NCBI RefSeq assembly: GCF_001280085.1
Contig: NZ_LGED01000102.1
Span: 1-64,000 of the forward strand
Direction: 5' to 3'
Length of the DNA: 64,000 bases
DNA from: Saccharothrix sp. NRRL B-16348
GTDB lineage: Bacteria; Actinomycetota; Actinomycetes; Mycobacteriales; Pseudonocardiaceae
Position numbers and translations under genes: made by a program. The notes under the pieces were generated by a model. That model was not told the DNA's origin. It saw only the letters and a list, made by a program, of their open reading frames with translations, and made no database searches. Positions 1 through 6,920 of the stretch are shown here, in pieces (the stretch's first letter is position 1; each line of letters opens with the position of its first letter).

Positions 1-120
1 CTGCACCACTCCGCCGGCTACCGCACCGTCGGCGTCCGCGAACGCATCGCCCAACACCACGGCACCTGGCGCGACACCGTCATGCTCGAACGCCGCGCCC
101 CCACCACCCCCGCCTGCTGA
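1..120 (+). CDS. GNAT family N-acetyltransferase, C-terminal fragment
   Basis: Only the last 39 codons and the stop are inside the window, so the gene is truncated by the window edge. The tail reads GYRTVGVRERIAQHHGTWRD followed by TVMLERRAP. A glycine-Tyr/Phe pair, a VG.R....H G.W.D.V.LER pattern at the extreme C-terminus is characteristic of phosphinothricin-acetyltransferase-like GNAT enzymes, which transfer acetyl from acetyl-CoA to an amino group of an amino-acid analogue. The substrate cannot be read from this fragment. The stop is followed within about ten bases by the first copy of the interspersed repeat, which probably marks the transcript end. Family call is reasonably safe; the exact member is inference. 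Confidence 0.7.
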   Translation: MHHSAGYRTVGVRERIAQHHGTWRDTVMLERRAPTTPAC

Positions 121-191
121 CCCCTCGAGAGTCCTACGTTCAGAACGCGCGTGTCCTACGTTCAGAACGCGTGAATTCAACGCTCAGAACA
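121..191 (+). repeat. Interspersed repeat, locus A (two core units plus tail)
   Basis: After a head GAGTCCTAC come two near-identical 20-23 bp units containing GTCCTACGTTCAGAACGCG (131 onward and 153 onward) and a tail GAATTCAACGCTCAGAACA (173-191). The same head, core and tail recur at 3372-3437 and 51831-52044. It lies immediately 3' of a stop codon, as do the other copies, so a role at transcript ends is likely. Confidence 0.85.
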
Positions 192-284
192 GCTCGGCGG
201 CCACGATCGTGGCCGCCGATGTGCGGCTTCGGCCCGGGCGGGTGACACTGGGCGCGACGTGATCCGTCTACAAGGGACGGTCGC

Positions 285-1262
285 ATGCCGTTGCGCGCCG
301 AGTCGGGGTTTCCCGAGCTGATCCGGCCCATGCTGGCTTCGTCGGGGCGACCCCCGCCGGGGGCCGGGTGGGCGTTCGAGTTCAAGTGGGACGGTGTCCG
401 GGCGGTCACCTACGTGCGCGGCGGGCGGGTGCGGGCGATGACCCGCAACGACCTGGAGGTGTCCGCGACGTACCCGGAGGTGCGCGCGCTGTGCTCACTT
501 CTGGGTGAGCACGAGGCCGTGCTGGACGGTGAGATCGTCGCTCTGGGTGCACGGAGACAGCCGGACTTCGGCCGGTTGCAGTCCCGGATGCACGTGGCCC
601 GACCGGGTGACGACCTGCTGGCCCGCGTGCCGGTCGTCTACTACGTGTTCGACTTGTTGCACTTGGACGGTCGGTCGTTGCTCGCGGCCCCGTACGCGGA
701 ACGGCGGCAGGAGCTGGCGGGACTCGGGCTGGGCGGCCGGGCGGAGGTGCGCGTGCCGCCGTCGTTCACCGAGGTGCACGGCGAGGACGTGCTCGCGGTC
801 GCCGAGGACTACGGGCTCGAAGGCGTGGTCGCGAAACGGGTCACGTCGCGTTACGAGCCGGGACGGCGGTCGACGGCGTGGGTGAAGGTGCCGTTGCTGC
901 GCACGCAGGAGGTGCTGATCGGCGGTTGGCGGCCGGGTGACGGTCGCCGTGCGGGCACGATCGGGTCACTGCTGCTCGGCGTGCGGTGCGACGAGGGGTT
1001 GCGCTACGTGGGCAAGGTCGGCACCGGGTTCACCCACTCGGCGTTGCTCGACCTCGAAGAACGGCTGCGACCGTTGGCGCGGGCGGGGTCGCCGTTCGTC
1101 GACGCGGTGCCCGCCGAGCACGCCCGCCGCGCGCACTGGGTGCGTCCGGAACTGGTCGGCGAGGTCGAGTACCGGACTTGGACCACCGACGGACGGCTGC
1201 GGCACTCGTCGTGGCGCGGGCTGCGGCCGGACAAGGATCCCGAGGACGTCCGGATGCCGTGA
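285..1262 (+). CDS. ATP-dependent DNA ligase (LigC/LigD-ligase type)
   Basis: Predicted to seal nicks or double-strand breaks with ATP, most likely in bacterial non-homologous end joining or an alternative repair route. The 325-aa protein has the nucleotidyltransferase motif I FEFKWDGVRA with the adenylated Lys34, motif III-like YYVFDLLHLDG, motif IV EGVVAKR, motif V WVKV and a C-terminal OB-fold with the GGWRPGDGRR and YVGKVGTGF motifs typical of LigD/LigC ligase domains. ATG 285 is preceded by AAGGGA. Length fits a stand-alone ligase domain; the polymerase domain that is fused in classical LigD sits in a separate gene at 39655-40599, and no Ku or phosphoesterase gene is present here. Whether it is LigC-like or a split LigD cannot be decided by eye. 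Confidence 0.9.
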   Translation: MPLRAESGFPELIRPMLASSGRPPPGAGWAFEFKWDGVRAVTYVRGGRVRAMTRNDLEVSATYPEVRALCSLLGEHEAVLDGEIVALGARRQPDFGRLQSRMHVARPGDDLLARVPVVYYVFDLLHLDGRSLLAAPYAERRQELAGLGLGGRAEVRVPPSFTEVHGEDVLAVAEDYGLEGVVAKRVTSRYEPGRRSTAWVKVPLLRTQEVLIGGWRPGDGRRAGTIGSLLLGVRCDEGLRYVGKVGTGFTHSALLDLEERLRPLARAGSPFVDAVPAEHARRAHWVRPELVGEVEYRTWTTDGRLRHSSWRGLRPDKDPEDVRMP

Positions 1263-1319
1263 ATTGTCGGTGCTCCCTGTTAACGTCCGGCCCGATTCGA
1301 TCTACAGGGGGGCCGACGG

Positions 1320-1802
1320 GTGGATGACGACGAGAAGGCAGCGCTGTCGACGTTCTTGAACGCGCAGCGCGGGGTCGTGCTGGCGATCCTCGACGGCCTC
1401 GACGCGGAGGCGCTGACGAAGGCGGTCCTGCCGTCCGGGTGGACGCCGCTCGCCTTGGTCGAGCACCTCGGTTACTCCGAGCGGCACTGGTTCCAGGAGA
1501 TGCTCCACGGCCACGCCGACCCGTTACCGTGGCCGGAGGACCCCGAGCCGTTCACCACGCCGCGGGGGCCGGCGGAGGTCTTCGCCTTCTACCGGGACCA
1601 GTGCGAGCGGTCGAACGCCATCCTCGCCGCCACACCGCTCGACACGCGCCCGGTGGCACGGCACCCCGACGCGCTCGGCGACGAGACGACCGACCTGCGC
1701 CGGATCGTGCTGCACATGATCGAGGAGACCGCGCGCCACGCCGGCCACCTCGACGTGGTGCGCGAACTGCTCGACGGCCGGACGGGCCTGGGGCCGCGCT
1801 GA
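1320..1802 (+). CDS. DinB superfamily protein (DUF664-like)
   Basis: A 160-aa single-domain protein of the DinB/DUF664 four-helix metalloenzyme superfamily, which includes mycothiol- or bacillithiol-dependent thiol transferases. It shows the expected metal-binding histidines: one in VEHLGYSERHW near residue 47 and the pair in HMIEETARHAGHLD near residue 137. The WTPLALVEHLGY segment after the first helix is typical of the actinobacterial subgroup. GTG 1320 is chosen because AGGGGGG lies 9-15 bases upstream and the first residues (acidic then helix) match the family's start. Mycothiol dependence is inference from family and taxon. It stands alone downstream of the ligase gene. Confidence 0.85.
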   Translation: MDDDEKAALSTFLNAQRGVVLAILDGLDAEALTKAVLPSGWTPLALVEHLGYSERHWFQEMLHGHADPLPWPEDPEPFTTPRGPAEVFAFYRDQCERSNAILAATPLDTRPVARHPDALGDETTDLRRIVLHMIEETARHAGHLDVVRELLDGRTGLGPR

Positions 1803-1985
1803 CGCGTGGGAACTGCTCGCCGCGGGACAAGTGAGTGCCGCGCCGACCACCGTGCCGGGACCTGCCTGACGACGGGACAAGCCCGTGCTGCGCCGGCTCC
1901 GTGCGGGGGCGGAGCGGGAACTGCTCACGGACCGGAAGTTGTTGCCGCGTGGGAAATACTCGCCGGCGGGACAGGGTCGAGCACG
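1803..1985. repeat. Non-coding stretch with degenerate internal repeats
   Basis: A 183-bp stretch with no convincing gene. It contains two long near-copies: positions 1805-1831 and 1948-1974 both read roughly CGTGGGAA.T.CTCGCCG.CGGGACA. Shorter fragments of the same modules occur at 1866-1886 (CGGGACAAGCCCG) and 1910-1926 (GCGGGAACTGCTCACGG). This looks like decayed tandem duplication rather than coding DNA. Confidence 0.4.
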
Positions 1986-2204
1986 TCACCGCCCGGCGCG
2001 TCGGATCGTCACCGTCGGCGTGAGCGGGCCCGGCAGGTGCAGCACGGTGGACAGACGGGGGAGGTGGTCGCCTGGTTCGCGGATCCACCGCACCGGGCCG
2101 TCCGCGGTCACGCTGGGTGGCAGTGGCAGTGGCAGGTGCCGGCCGCCGTTCACCAGTCGCACGTGCGGCGGCGCACGCCGCTGGGTCGTCCATGGTTCCC
2201 CCAT
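1986..2204 (-). CDS. Small hypothetical protein (72 aa)
   Basis: Not recognised. Read from ATG 2204 the frame gives 72 residues ending PGPLTPTVTIRRAGR, with third codon positions almost all G or C, as in neighbouring genes. The composition (Pro, Leu, Val, Arg; pattern VRLVNGGRHLPLPLPP) suggests a small beta-rich domain. There is only a GAGGG directly abutting the ATG and no well-spaced ribosome site, and the frame is open further upstream, so the start is uncertain. It may instead be the remnant of a longer gene. It is divergent from the VanZ-like gene. Confidence 0.35.
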   Translation of the reverse strand: MGEPWTTQRRAPPHVRLVNGGRHLPLPLPPSVTADGPVRWIREPGDHLPRLSTVLHLPGPLTPTVTIRRAGR

Positions 2205-2326
2205 CCCTCGGTGACAGTCCTCGACAGAGGTTCGGCGGCGAGGCCGATTCGGTTCGACCACTCGTCCAGGTGACCGGCGGGCGGGTCGGGAAGGCACGGC
2301 TTAGCGTGGCCGCCGTGTCGGTGCGG

Positions 2327-3451
2327 ATGAGCGAGTCGATCATCACGCTGGTGCTGTTCGCACTGCTGGTGCCGGTGGCGGTGTTGCCGTGGGTGCACCG
2401 GCAGTACCGGCGTCACGGTCGGCTTCGCGGGTGGTCGGCGGTCGTGGCGGCGGCCGGCGCGCTGTACGGGTGCGCGCTGGTGGCGTTCACGCTGTTCCCG
2501 CTGCCGGACGTGACGGGGGAGTTCTGCGCGAGCCGGTCGACGCGTGACTACTGGCAGCCCCGGCCGTTCGCGTCGCTGGACGACATCGCCGCCGCCGGCT
2601 ACTCGCCGACGAGCCCGGCGTTCCTCCAGGTGGCGCTGAACGTGGTCCTGTTCGTGCCGCTGGGTTTCCTGCTGCGCTACCGGTTCCGGCGCGGTGTGGT
2701 GGCGGCGACGGCGATGGGGCTGCTGGTGTCGCTCGCGGTGGAGGCGACGCAGGGCACGGCGGTGTTCGGCCTCTACCCGTGCCCGTACCGGATCGCGGAC
2801 GTGGACGACCTGATGACCAACACGGCGGGCGCGCTCGTCGGGTGGCTGCTCGCGCGGTGGGTCGGTCGGCGGCTGCCCGCGGCCGTGCCGGAGCCCGTGG
2901 CCGACACGGGGCCGCCGGGTCTGGCGCGGCGGGGGTTGGCGTTCGCGGGCGACCTGCTCACGTTGTCGCTGGCGCAGTTCGCGTGCCGGGCGGTGCTCGT
3001 GCTGGTGGGCGAGGGCACCGGGGCGCACCGGTTGACCGAGGTGGCGGTGTCGGACTGGTTCGGCGCCGCGCTGGGCGTGCTGGTGCCGGTGGTCGCCACG
3101 GTCGTCGTGCCGCTGCTGCGCGCCGACCGGGCCACGCCGGGGCAGGTGGCGTTCGCCCTGGCCCTGGTGGACGCGCGCACGGGCGGCACGGCGCCGGCAC
3201 GGGCGGTGGTGCTGCGGTTCGTCGTGTGGTGGCTGCCGGTCCTGCTGCTGATCTCGACCGGGCACAGCGGCGTCGTGTTCTTCGCCGCCGTCGTGGTCGG
3301 CCTGGCGGCCCGCTCACGCGCCGACCGCCGCAGCCTGCCGGGCCTGATCTCGACCACCGACACCACCACCGCGCGTGTCCTACGTTCAGAACGCGCGTGT
3401 CCTACGTTCAGGACCCCCGAGTTCAACGCTCGGAACAAGCCGGAGTCCTAA
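2327..3451 (+). CDS. VanZ-like protein fused to an RDD-like membrane domain
   Basis: Integral membrane protein of about 374 aa. The N-terminal half (residues 1-190) is VanZ-like: a first helix IITLVLFALLVPVAVLPW, the conserved LFPLPD loop, then NVVLFVPLGFLLRYRFRR and a segment ending ATQGTAVFGLYPCPYR.ADVDD, the VanZ signature region. The second half begins RRGLAFAGDLLTLSL and carries four further hydrophobic segments, resembling an RDD domain. VanZ relatives confer low-level lipoglycopeptide resistance; substrate here is unknown. ATG 2327 is used; GTG 2315 is also possible, and the frame is open to 2117 but that part is not VanZ-like. The last roughly 27 codons are translated from the interspersed repeat at 3372-3437, an odd, probably recently acquired tail. 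Confidence 0.8.
   Translation: MSESIITLVLFALLVPVAVLPWVHRQYRRHGRLRGWSAVVAAAGALYGCALVAFTLFPLPDVTGEFCASRSTRDYWQPRPFASLDDIAAAGYSPTSPAFLQVALNVVLFVPLGFLLRYRFRRGVVAATAMGLLVSLAVEATQGTAVFGLYPCPYRIADVDDLMTNTAGALVGWLLARWVGRRLPAAVPEPVADTGPPGLARRGLAFAGDLLTLSLAQFACRAVLVLVGEGTGAHRLTEVAVSDWFGAALGVLVPVVATVVVPLLRADRATPGQVAFALALVDARTGGTAPARAVVLRFVVWWLPVLLLISTGHSGVVFFAAVVVGLAARSRADRRSLPGLISTTDTTTARVLRSERACPTFRTPEFNARNKPES
3372..3437 (+). repeat. Interspersed repeat, locus B, inside the VanZ-like gene's 3' end
   Basis: Two core units containing CGTGTCCTACGTTCAGAACG and CGTGTCCTACGTTCAGGAC, then the tail GAGTTCAACGCTCGGAACA at 3419-3437. The repeat is read in frame by the upstream gene, giving a peptide with RVLRSERACPTFRT. 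Same family as 121-191 and 51831-52044. Confidence 0.85.
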
Positions 3452-3458
3452 GACGAGC

Positions 3459-3485
3459 GGCAGGCGGACGGTCGGTCCGCCTGCC
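3459..3485. terminator. Bidirectional hairpin terminator
   Basis: Perfect 10-bp inverted repeat GGCAGGCGGA / TCCGCCTGCC with a 7-nt loop, between the convergent VanZ-like gene (stop 3451) and the RidA gene (stop 3504). No U-tract, as is usual in actinomycetes. Confidence 0.75.
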
Positions 3486-3503
3486 AGCCCTACCGACCTC
3501 GCG

Positions 3504-3926
3504 TCACGCGACGGCGGTTCCCTCCAGCTCGACCATCAACTCGGAGATCGCCAGCCGCGTCACCCCGAGCATCGTCGTGGTCGGCGCCACCCCGGCCGCA
3601 CCCAACCGCCCCGCCAGCACGCCGTAGTGCTGGAACAGCAGGTCGACGTCGGTGGTGTAGACGTTGAGCCGCACCAGGTTGGCGAGCGACATGCCCGCCT
3701 CGCCGAGCACGGCCTCCAGGTTGCCGAGGCTCAACGCCAACTGCGCCGCCATGTCACCGGCGTGCTCGGGCTTGCCCTCGCCGCTCATCGCCGTCTGCCC
3801 GGAGCAGTACAGGGTCCGGGCCTGCCCGGAGACGATCTCACCCTGGTTGTACCCCAGCTCCACCGACCACGCCCACGGGTTGACCGTCGTACGCTCCACA
3901 GCCACAACTGCTCCATTCGTCTTCAT
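3504..3926 (-). CDS. RidA family protein (YjgF/YER057c/UK114)
   Basis: Probable enamine/imine deaminase or a relative acting on reactive intermediates. The 140-aa protein follows the RidA fold: an N-terminal strand NPWAWSVELGYNQGEIVSG, the LYCSGQTAMSGEGK stretch, a central helix AAQLALSLGNLEAVLGEAG, the strand LVRLNVYTTDVD, and the C-terminal signature AAGVAPTTTMLGVTRLA. The usual Arg that binds the substrate carboxylate in active RidA (in the R-x-x-x pattern of the NVYTTD strand) needs alignment. ATG 3926 is used; ATG 3935 and GTG codons just inside (behind GGAGCAG) are alternatives. It is divergent from a WYL regulator, a common arrangement in which the regulator controls the small enzyme. 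Confidence 0.85.
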   Translation of the reverse strand: MKTNGAVVAVERTTVNPWAWSVELGYNQGEIVSGQARTLYCSGQTAMSGEGKPEHAGDMAAQLALSLGNLEAVLGEAGMSLANLVRLNVYTTDVDLLFQHYGVLAGRLGAAGVAPTTTMLGVTRLAISELMVELEGTAVA

Positions 3927-3999
3927 CGACAGCACGTCCGTCCATCGGCGCTCGGCAGTCGCCGGTCGTCGACGTCGTGGTGGCAGCCTTCCAACGAAT

Positions 4000-4018
4000 C
4001 ACGACATCCTGTGTCGTG
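4000..4018. promoter_or_regulatory. Candidate operator between ridA-like and WYL regulator genes
   Basis: Perfect 7-bp dyad CACGACA-TCCTG-TGTCGTG in the 100-bp divergent promoter region, 20 bases before the regulator start. Likely the regulator's own site; inference from position and symmetry. Confidence 0.5.
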
Positions 4019-4038
4019 TATTCCACTAGAGTTTTGGC

Positions 4039-5067
4039 ATGCGCGCCGACCGGTTGGTCTCGCTGGTCCTCATGCTGCGCCAACGCGGTCGGCTCTCCGC
4101 GACCGCGCTGGCCCGGGAGCTGGACGTGTCCACGCGGACCGTGCTGCGCGACGTCGAGGCGCTGTCCGCGGCGGGCGTCCCCGTCTACGCCGAACGCGGA
4201 CGGCACGGCGGCTTCGCGTTGCTGCCCGGTTTCCGGACCGAGCTGACCGGGCTGAACCACGACGAGGCCCTCGCCCTGCTGGTCGCCGGGTCACGGCGGG
4301 GCGCGCAGGCGTTCGGCCTCGGCTCGGCGCTCGCCTCCGCCATGCTCAAGGTGGTCGACGCGCTGCCGGAAAGCCACCGGGACACCGCGGCCGGTGTCGC
4401 CGAACGACTGCTCATCGACCCGGAGACCGACCTCCTGTCACGTCGCCAGGACGCCGACGAGGTGCCCGACCCCATCGCGGCCGAGGTGCGGCGCGCGGTG
4501 TTCGCCGGGCGCAAGCTGCGCATCCGCTACGCGGCGGTGGGGCAGACCCCGAAGTGGCGCACGGTGGACCCGATCGGCCTGGTCACCGTGCGCGACCAGG
4601 GCTACCTGCTGGCCACGAGGTCCGGCGCGGACCGCACCTACCGGCTGTCCCGGATCCTGGCCGCCGAGGAGCTCGACGAACCCGCGCAGCGGCCGGACCG
4701 GGTCGACCTGGACCGGGCCTGGCAGGAACGCGGCACGCGGTTCCGGGCCGGTGACGACCAGGTCGCCGTGCTGGTGAGGCTGAACCCGCTGCGGCGCGAG
4801 GACCTGGTGCGCACCGCCGTGGCCGTCCTCGCCGAGGAAGTCGACGCGGACGGGTGGCTGCGGCTGGAGGTCACCTTCCAGGACCCGCGACACGCCGAGT
4901 GGGCGCTGTGGCAGCTCTCCACGAACGCGGAAGCCCTGACGCCCCAGTGGTTGCGCACCGCCCTGCACGACCGCGCCGCCGCGATCACCACCCGCTACGG
5001 AACGCCCTCCGCGTACGGCCCCGCCGACGCCTCCGCGAACGGCTCCGCGAACGACCAGGGCCCGTGA
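4039..5067 (+). CDS. YafY-type transcriptional regulator with WYL domain
   Basis: A 342-aa DNA-binding regulator. Residues 1-60 form a winged HTH (ADRLVSLVLMLRQRGRLSA, then ARELDVSTRTVLRDVEALS). Residues 60-130 match the region that follows the HTH in this family. The WYL domain lies at about 150-230 (RIRYAAVG, KWRTVDPIGLVTVRDQGYLL, TYRLSRI), although here the WYL triad itself reads as a Gly-Tyr-Leu-Leu variant. The WCX C-terminal domain follows (VLVRLNPL, DGWLRLEVTF). WYL domains sense small ligands or nucleic acid. The gene starts at ATG 4039, divergent from the RidA gene with a dyad between them. The stop codon is embedded in the terminator at 5058-5090. Confidence 0.9.
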   Translation: MRADRLVSLVLMLRQRGRLSATALARELDVSTRTVLRDVEALSAAGVPVYAERGRHGGFALLPGFRTELTGLNHDEALALLVAGSRRGAQAFGLGSALASAMLKVVDALPESHRDTAAGVAERLLIDPETDLLSRRQDADEVPDPIAAEVRRAVFAGRKLRIRYAAVGQTPKWRTVDPIGLVTVRDQGYLLATRSGADRTYRLSRILAAEELDEPAQRPDRVDLDRAWQERGTRFRAGDDQVAVLVRLNPLRREDLVRTAVAVLAEEVDADGWLRLEVTFQDPRHAEWALWQLSTNAEALTPQWLRTALHDRAAAITTRYGTPSAYGPADASANGSANDQGP

Positions 5068-5090
5068 GCCGGCAATCGACTCACGGGCCC
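5058..5090. terminator. Bidirectional hairpin terminator
   Basis: Perfect 11-bp inverted repeat GGGCCCGTGAG / CTCACGGGCCC with an 11-nt loop. The left arm contains the WYL regulator's stop codon. The convergent peptidase gene ends at 5104. Confidence 0.8.
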
Positions 5091-5103
5091 GTCGGACGCC
5101 GTG

Positions 5104-5763
5104 TCAGAACGCCTGGTTCGCGAAGCCCTTCCGCGCCGCCGCCGACAGGAACGACTGCCACGCCGCGCTGCTGGTGTGCGGGTCACCGGTGGTGCCCAGC
5201 CGCGACTTGGCGGTGGTGAACGCGCTCTGCGTCTTCGGACCCCAGATGCCGTCCACCACCAGACCGGAGCTCATGAAGTTGTTGCACAGCGCCTGCACGA
5301 ACTTCGTGTCGCTCTCCGACCCCGTCACGCACCGCACCGGCAGGCCGCCGAAGTCGGAGTGGATGTGGTCTTCGTGCGCGGCGTTGTACCAACCGTCCAA
5401 CGCGTACCGGAACCGCCGCCGGCACACCGCGTCCACCGCCAGGTAACGGCGACGCGTCGCCAGCGTGCCGGACGCGTGGTCGCGGTCCAGCGGCGACGAC
5501 ACCTGCCCGCCGCTCCACCGGACGTGGTCGAGGTCCATCGCGGTGCCCGAGCCGTGCTCGCCGGGCTTGTTCACGTAGAACCCCGCCGACACCAGGTACG
5601 TGATGCTGCCGTACGCCGACGACAGCGACCGCAGGTCACGGATCCACAGCACCAGGGAGTCGTAGAACGCCTGCGTGGCCTGCCAGTTGCGCAGCGTCGT
5701 GTTGCCGCGGCTGGACCGCCAGTAGTAGACGGGCGTGCCGTCGATCCGGCTGAACGTGATCAT
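5104..5763 (-). CDS. Peptidoglycan-active protein: extensin/DacB-like domain plus peptidoglycan-binding domain
   Basis: A 219-aa protein. The N-terminal two thirds contain a strand-rich core with YLVSAGFYVNKPGEHGSGTA, MDLDHVRW and AAHEDHIHSDFGG. The spaced His/Asp residues (GEHGSGTAMDLDH ... HEDHIHSD) match the metal-binding D,D-/L,D-carboxypeptidase or extensin-like fold. The C-terminal segment DTKFVQALCNNFMSSGLVVDG followed by IWGPKTQSAF is a one-repeat peptidoglycan-binding domain. No signal peptide is visible from ATG 5763, which is odd for a wall enzyme. The start overlaps the stop of the upstream Tat-propeller gene (ATGA, four bases), so the two are translationally coupled. Enzymatic class is inference. 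Confidence 0.7.
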   Translation of the reverse strand: MITFSRIDGTPVYYWRSSRGNTTLRNWQATQAFYDSLVLWIRDLRSLSSAYGSITYLVSAGFYVNKPGEHGSGTAMDLDHVRWSGGQVSSPLDRDHASGTLATRRRYLAVDAVCRRRFRYALDGWYNAAHEDHIHSDFGGLPVRCVTGSESDTKFVQALCNNFMSSGLVVDGIWGPKTQSAFTTAKSRLGTTGDPHTSSAAWQSFLSAAARKGFANQAF

Positions 5764-6611
5764 CGGGTCGCCTCCGCGGTGATCAGCCGGCCGCCGGTGA
5801 GCCAGCCGGAACGGGTGCCCGCGACACCCAGCGCCTTCGCGTCCCGCGGCACGGCCGGACTGGTCCGGTCCGCGTCGAGCACGCCGGTGAGCGGGGTGGC
5901 GTCGACCACCTCGTTGCCGACCCAGTGCACGCGGCCGTCCACGAAGGCCAGGCCGCGCACCGCGACACCGTCCAGCCGGGGGCGGGTCGCCCAGGTGACG
6001 CCGTCGCGCGAGGTGTGCAGGACGGTGCCGGCGACGTCGACGGCCGCCACGACCCACCCGTCCGACGTCGCGGTGACGGCGGTGGCCGACAGGCCGTCGG
6101 TCCACTCCAGTCCCCGCACGGGCACGGTGTTCCAGCCCGACGCGGTGCGGCGGGCGGCGATGCGGACCACCGAAGCGCGCTCGTGCTTGAGCACGGAGCC
6201 GAACGCCAGGCCGCCGCCGACCGCGGTGAACTCCGAGCGCACGCCGTGCAGGCGGCGTGCCTCGCGCCACGTGACGCCGTCGGTGGATTCCCAGATCGTG
6301 GCGATCGGGTCGCCGTTGAGCGCGCCGACCGCGTGGAAGGTGGAGCCGTCACGGGTGACGTCGACCAGGTCCGCGCCGGCGAGGCCGGTGGTGATGCGGA
6401 CCGAACCGCCTTCGTCGATGACGACCCACTGGCCGTTCTCTTCGGTCAACATGAGAGGGGTGCCGTCGGACGCGAGGAACACGCCCGCGGCTTTGCGGGG
6501 ATTGTCCGCGGCGCTCGACGCGGGTGCCGCAGCAGCCGCGTGGGCCGTCAGCGTGCTGGTGAGGGCCGCGGTCGCGGCGGCTCCCAGCACGAACGTTCGC
6601 CGATCGAGCAC
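5760..6611 (-). CDS. Tat-exported beta-propeller (sialidase/WD40-like) protein
   Basis: A 283-aa exported protein of unknown substrate. It begins with a twin-arginine signal LDRRTFVLGAAATAALTSTL followed by an Ala-rich cleavage region. The mature part is a string of short repeats with WESTDGVTWREARRL, LHTSRDGVTWATRPR and FVDGRVHWVGN. The S-x-D-G-x-T-W Asp-box-like motif is typical of sialidase/exo-alpha-sialidase-type propellers, though catalytic Arg residues are not evident, so a binding or structural role is possible. GTG 6611 is chosen because AAAGGA lies 5-10 bases upstream and it places the RR pair at residues 4-5. It is first in a two-gene operon with the peptidoglycan-active protein. 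Confidence 0.7.
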   Translation of the reverse strand: MLDRRTFVLGAAATAALTSTLTAHAAAAAPASSAADNPRKAAGVFLASDGTPLMLTEENGQWVVIDEGGSVRITTGLAGADLVDVTRDGSTFHAVGALNGDPIATIWESTDGVTWREARRLHGVRSEFTAVGGGLAFGSVLKHERASVVRIAARRTASGWNTVPVRGLEWTDGLSATAVTATSDGWVVAAVDVAGTVLHTSRDGVTWATRPRLDGVAVRGLAFVDGRVHWVGNEVVDATPLTGVLDADRTSPAVPRDAKALGVAGTRSGWLTGGRLITAEATR

Positions 6612-6802
6612 GTCAGTCCTTTCGGGGGCAGGGGGAAGTGCTGACGTGGCACAGGGCCGGTTGGAAGTTTTCCAACCCACAAAGTATGGGTGGCCCGGCG
6701 TTACGGCAATGGCCCGTTCCGCCCAAACCGTTGACGACCACTACGACGCGGTGCTGCCCGAACCCGGAAACGCGGCCGGCCGGGAAGGGCCGCTGGGGTA
6801 CG

Positions 6803-6890
6803 ATTCCCGGTGTTCGCGACTGGCGTGCCGAGGGTGGGAACGACCACCGGGGAGCGTTGAGCCGAATCGCACCGCGCGCCTGGGTGCTAC
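6803..6890 (+). ncRNA. ZTP (pfl) riboswitch upstream of glyA
   Basis: The leader has both conserved parts of the ZMP/ZTP aptamer: GACTGGCG (6818-6825), the P2 hairpin GGTGG-GAACG-ACCACC with CCGGGGAGC (6833-6855), and the downstream pseudoknot element CGCGCCTGGGTGC (6875-6887). It ends about 30 bases before the glyA ATG. ZTP riboswitches sense 10-formyl-tetrahydrofolate shortage and switch on one-carbon genes such as glyA, folD and purH. Boundaries are approximate. Confidence 0.85.
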
Positions 6891-6920
6891 GGCAGCGCCC
6901 CCGCGCGCGTGGAGGTCGTC

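Noticed and set aside
285..1262. A full NHEJ operon with ku
   Set aside because: No Ku-like protein (SPOC-like fold) is encoded near either NHEJ gene in this window.
1806..2273. 155-aa plus-strand frame after the DinB-like gene
   Set aside because: Runs through the degenerate repeats and opposite the small minus-strand frame; composition Gly/Ala/Arg-rich, no ribosome site, no domain.
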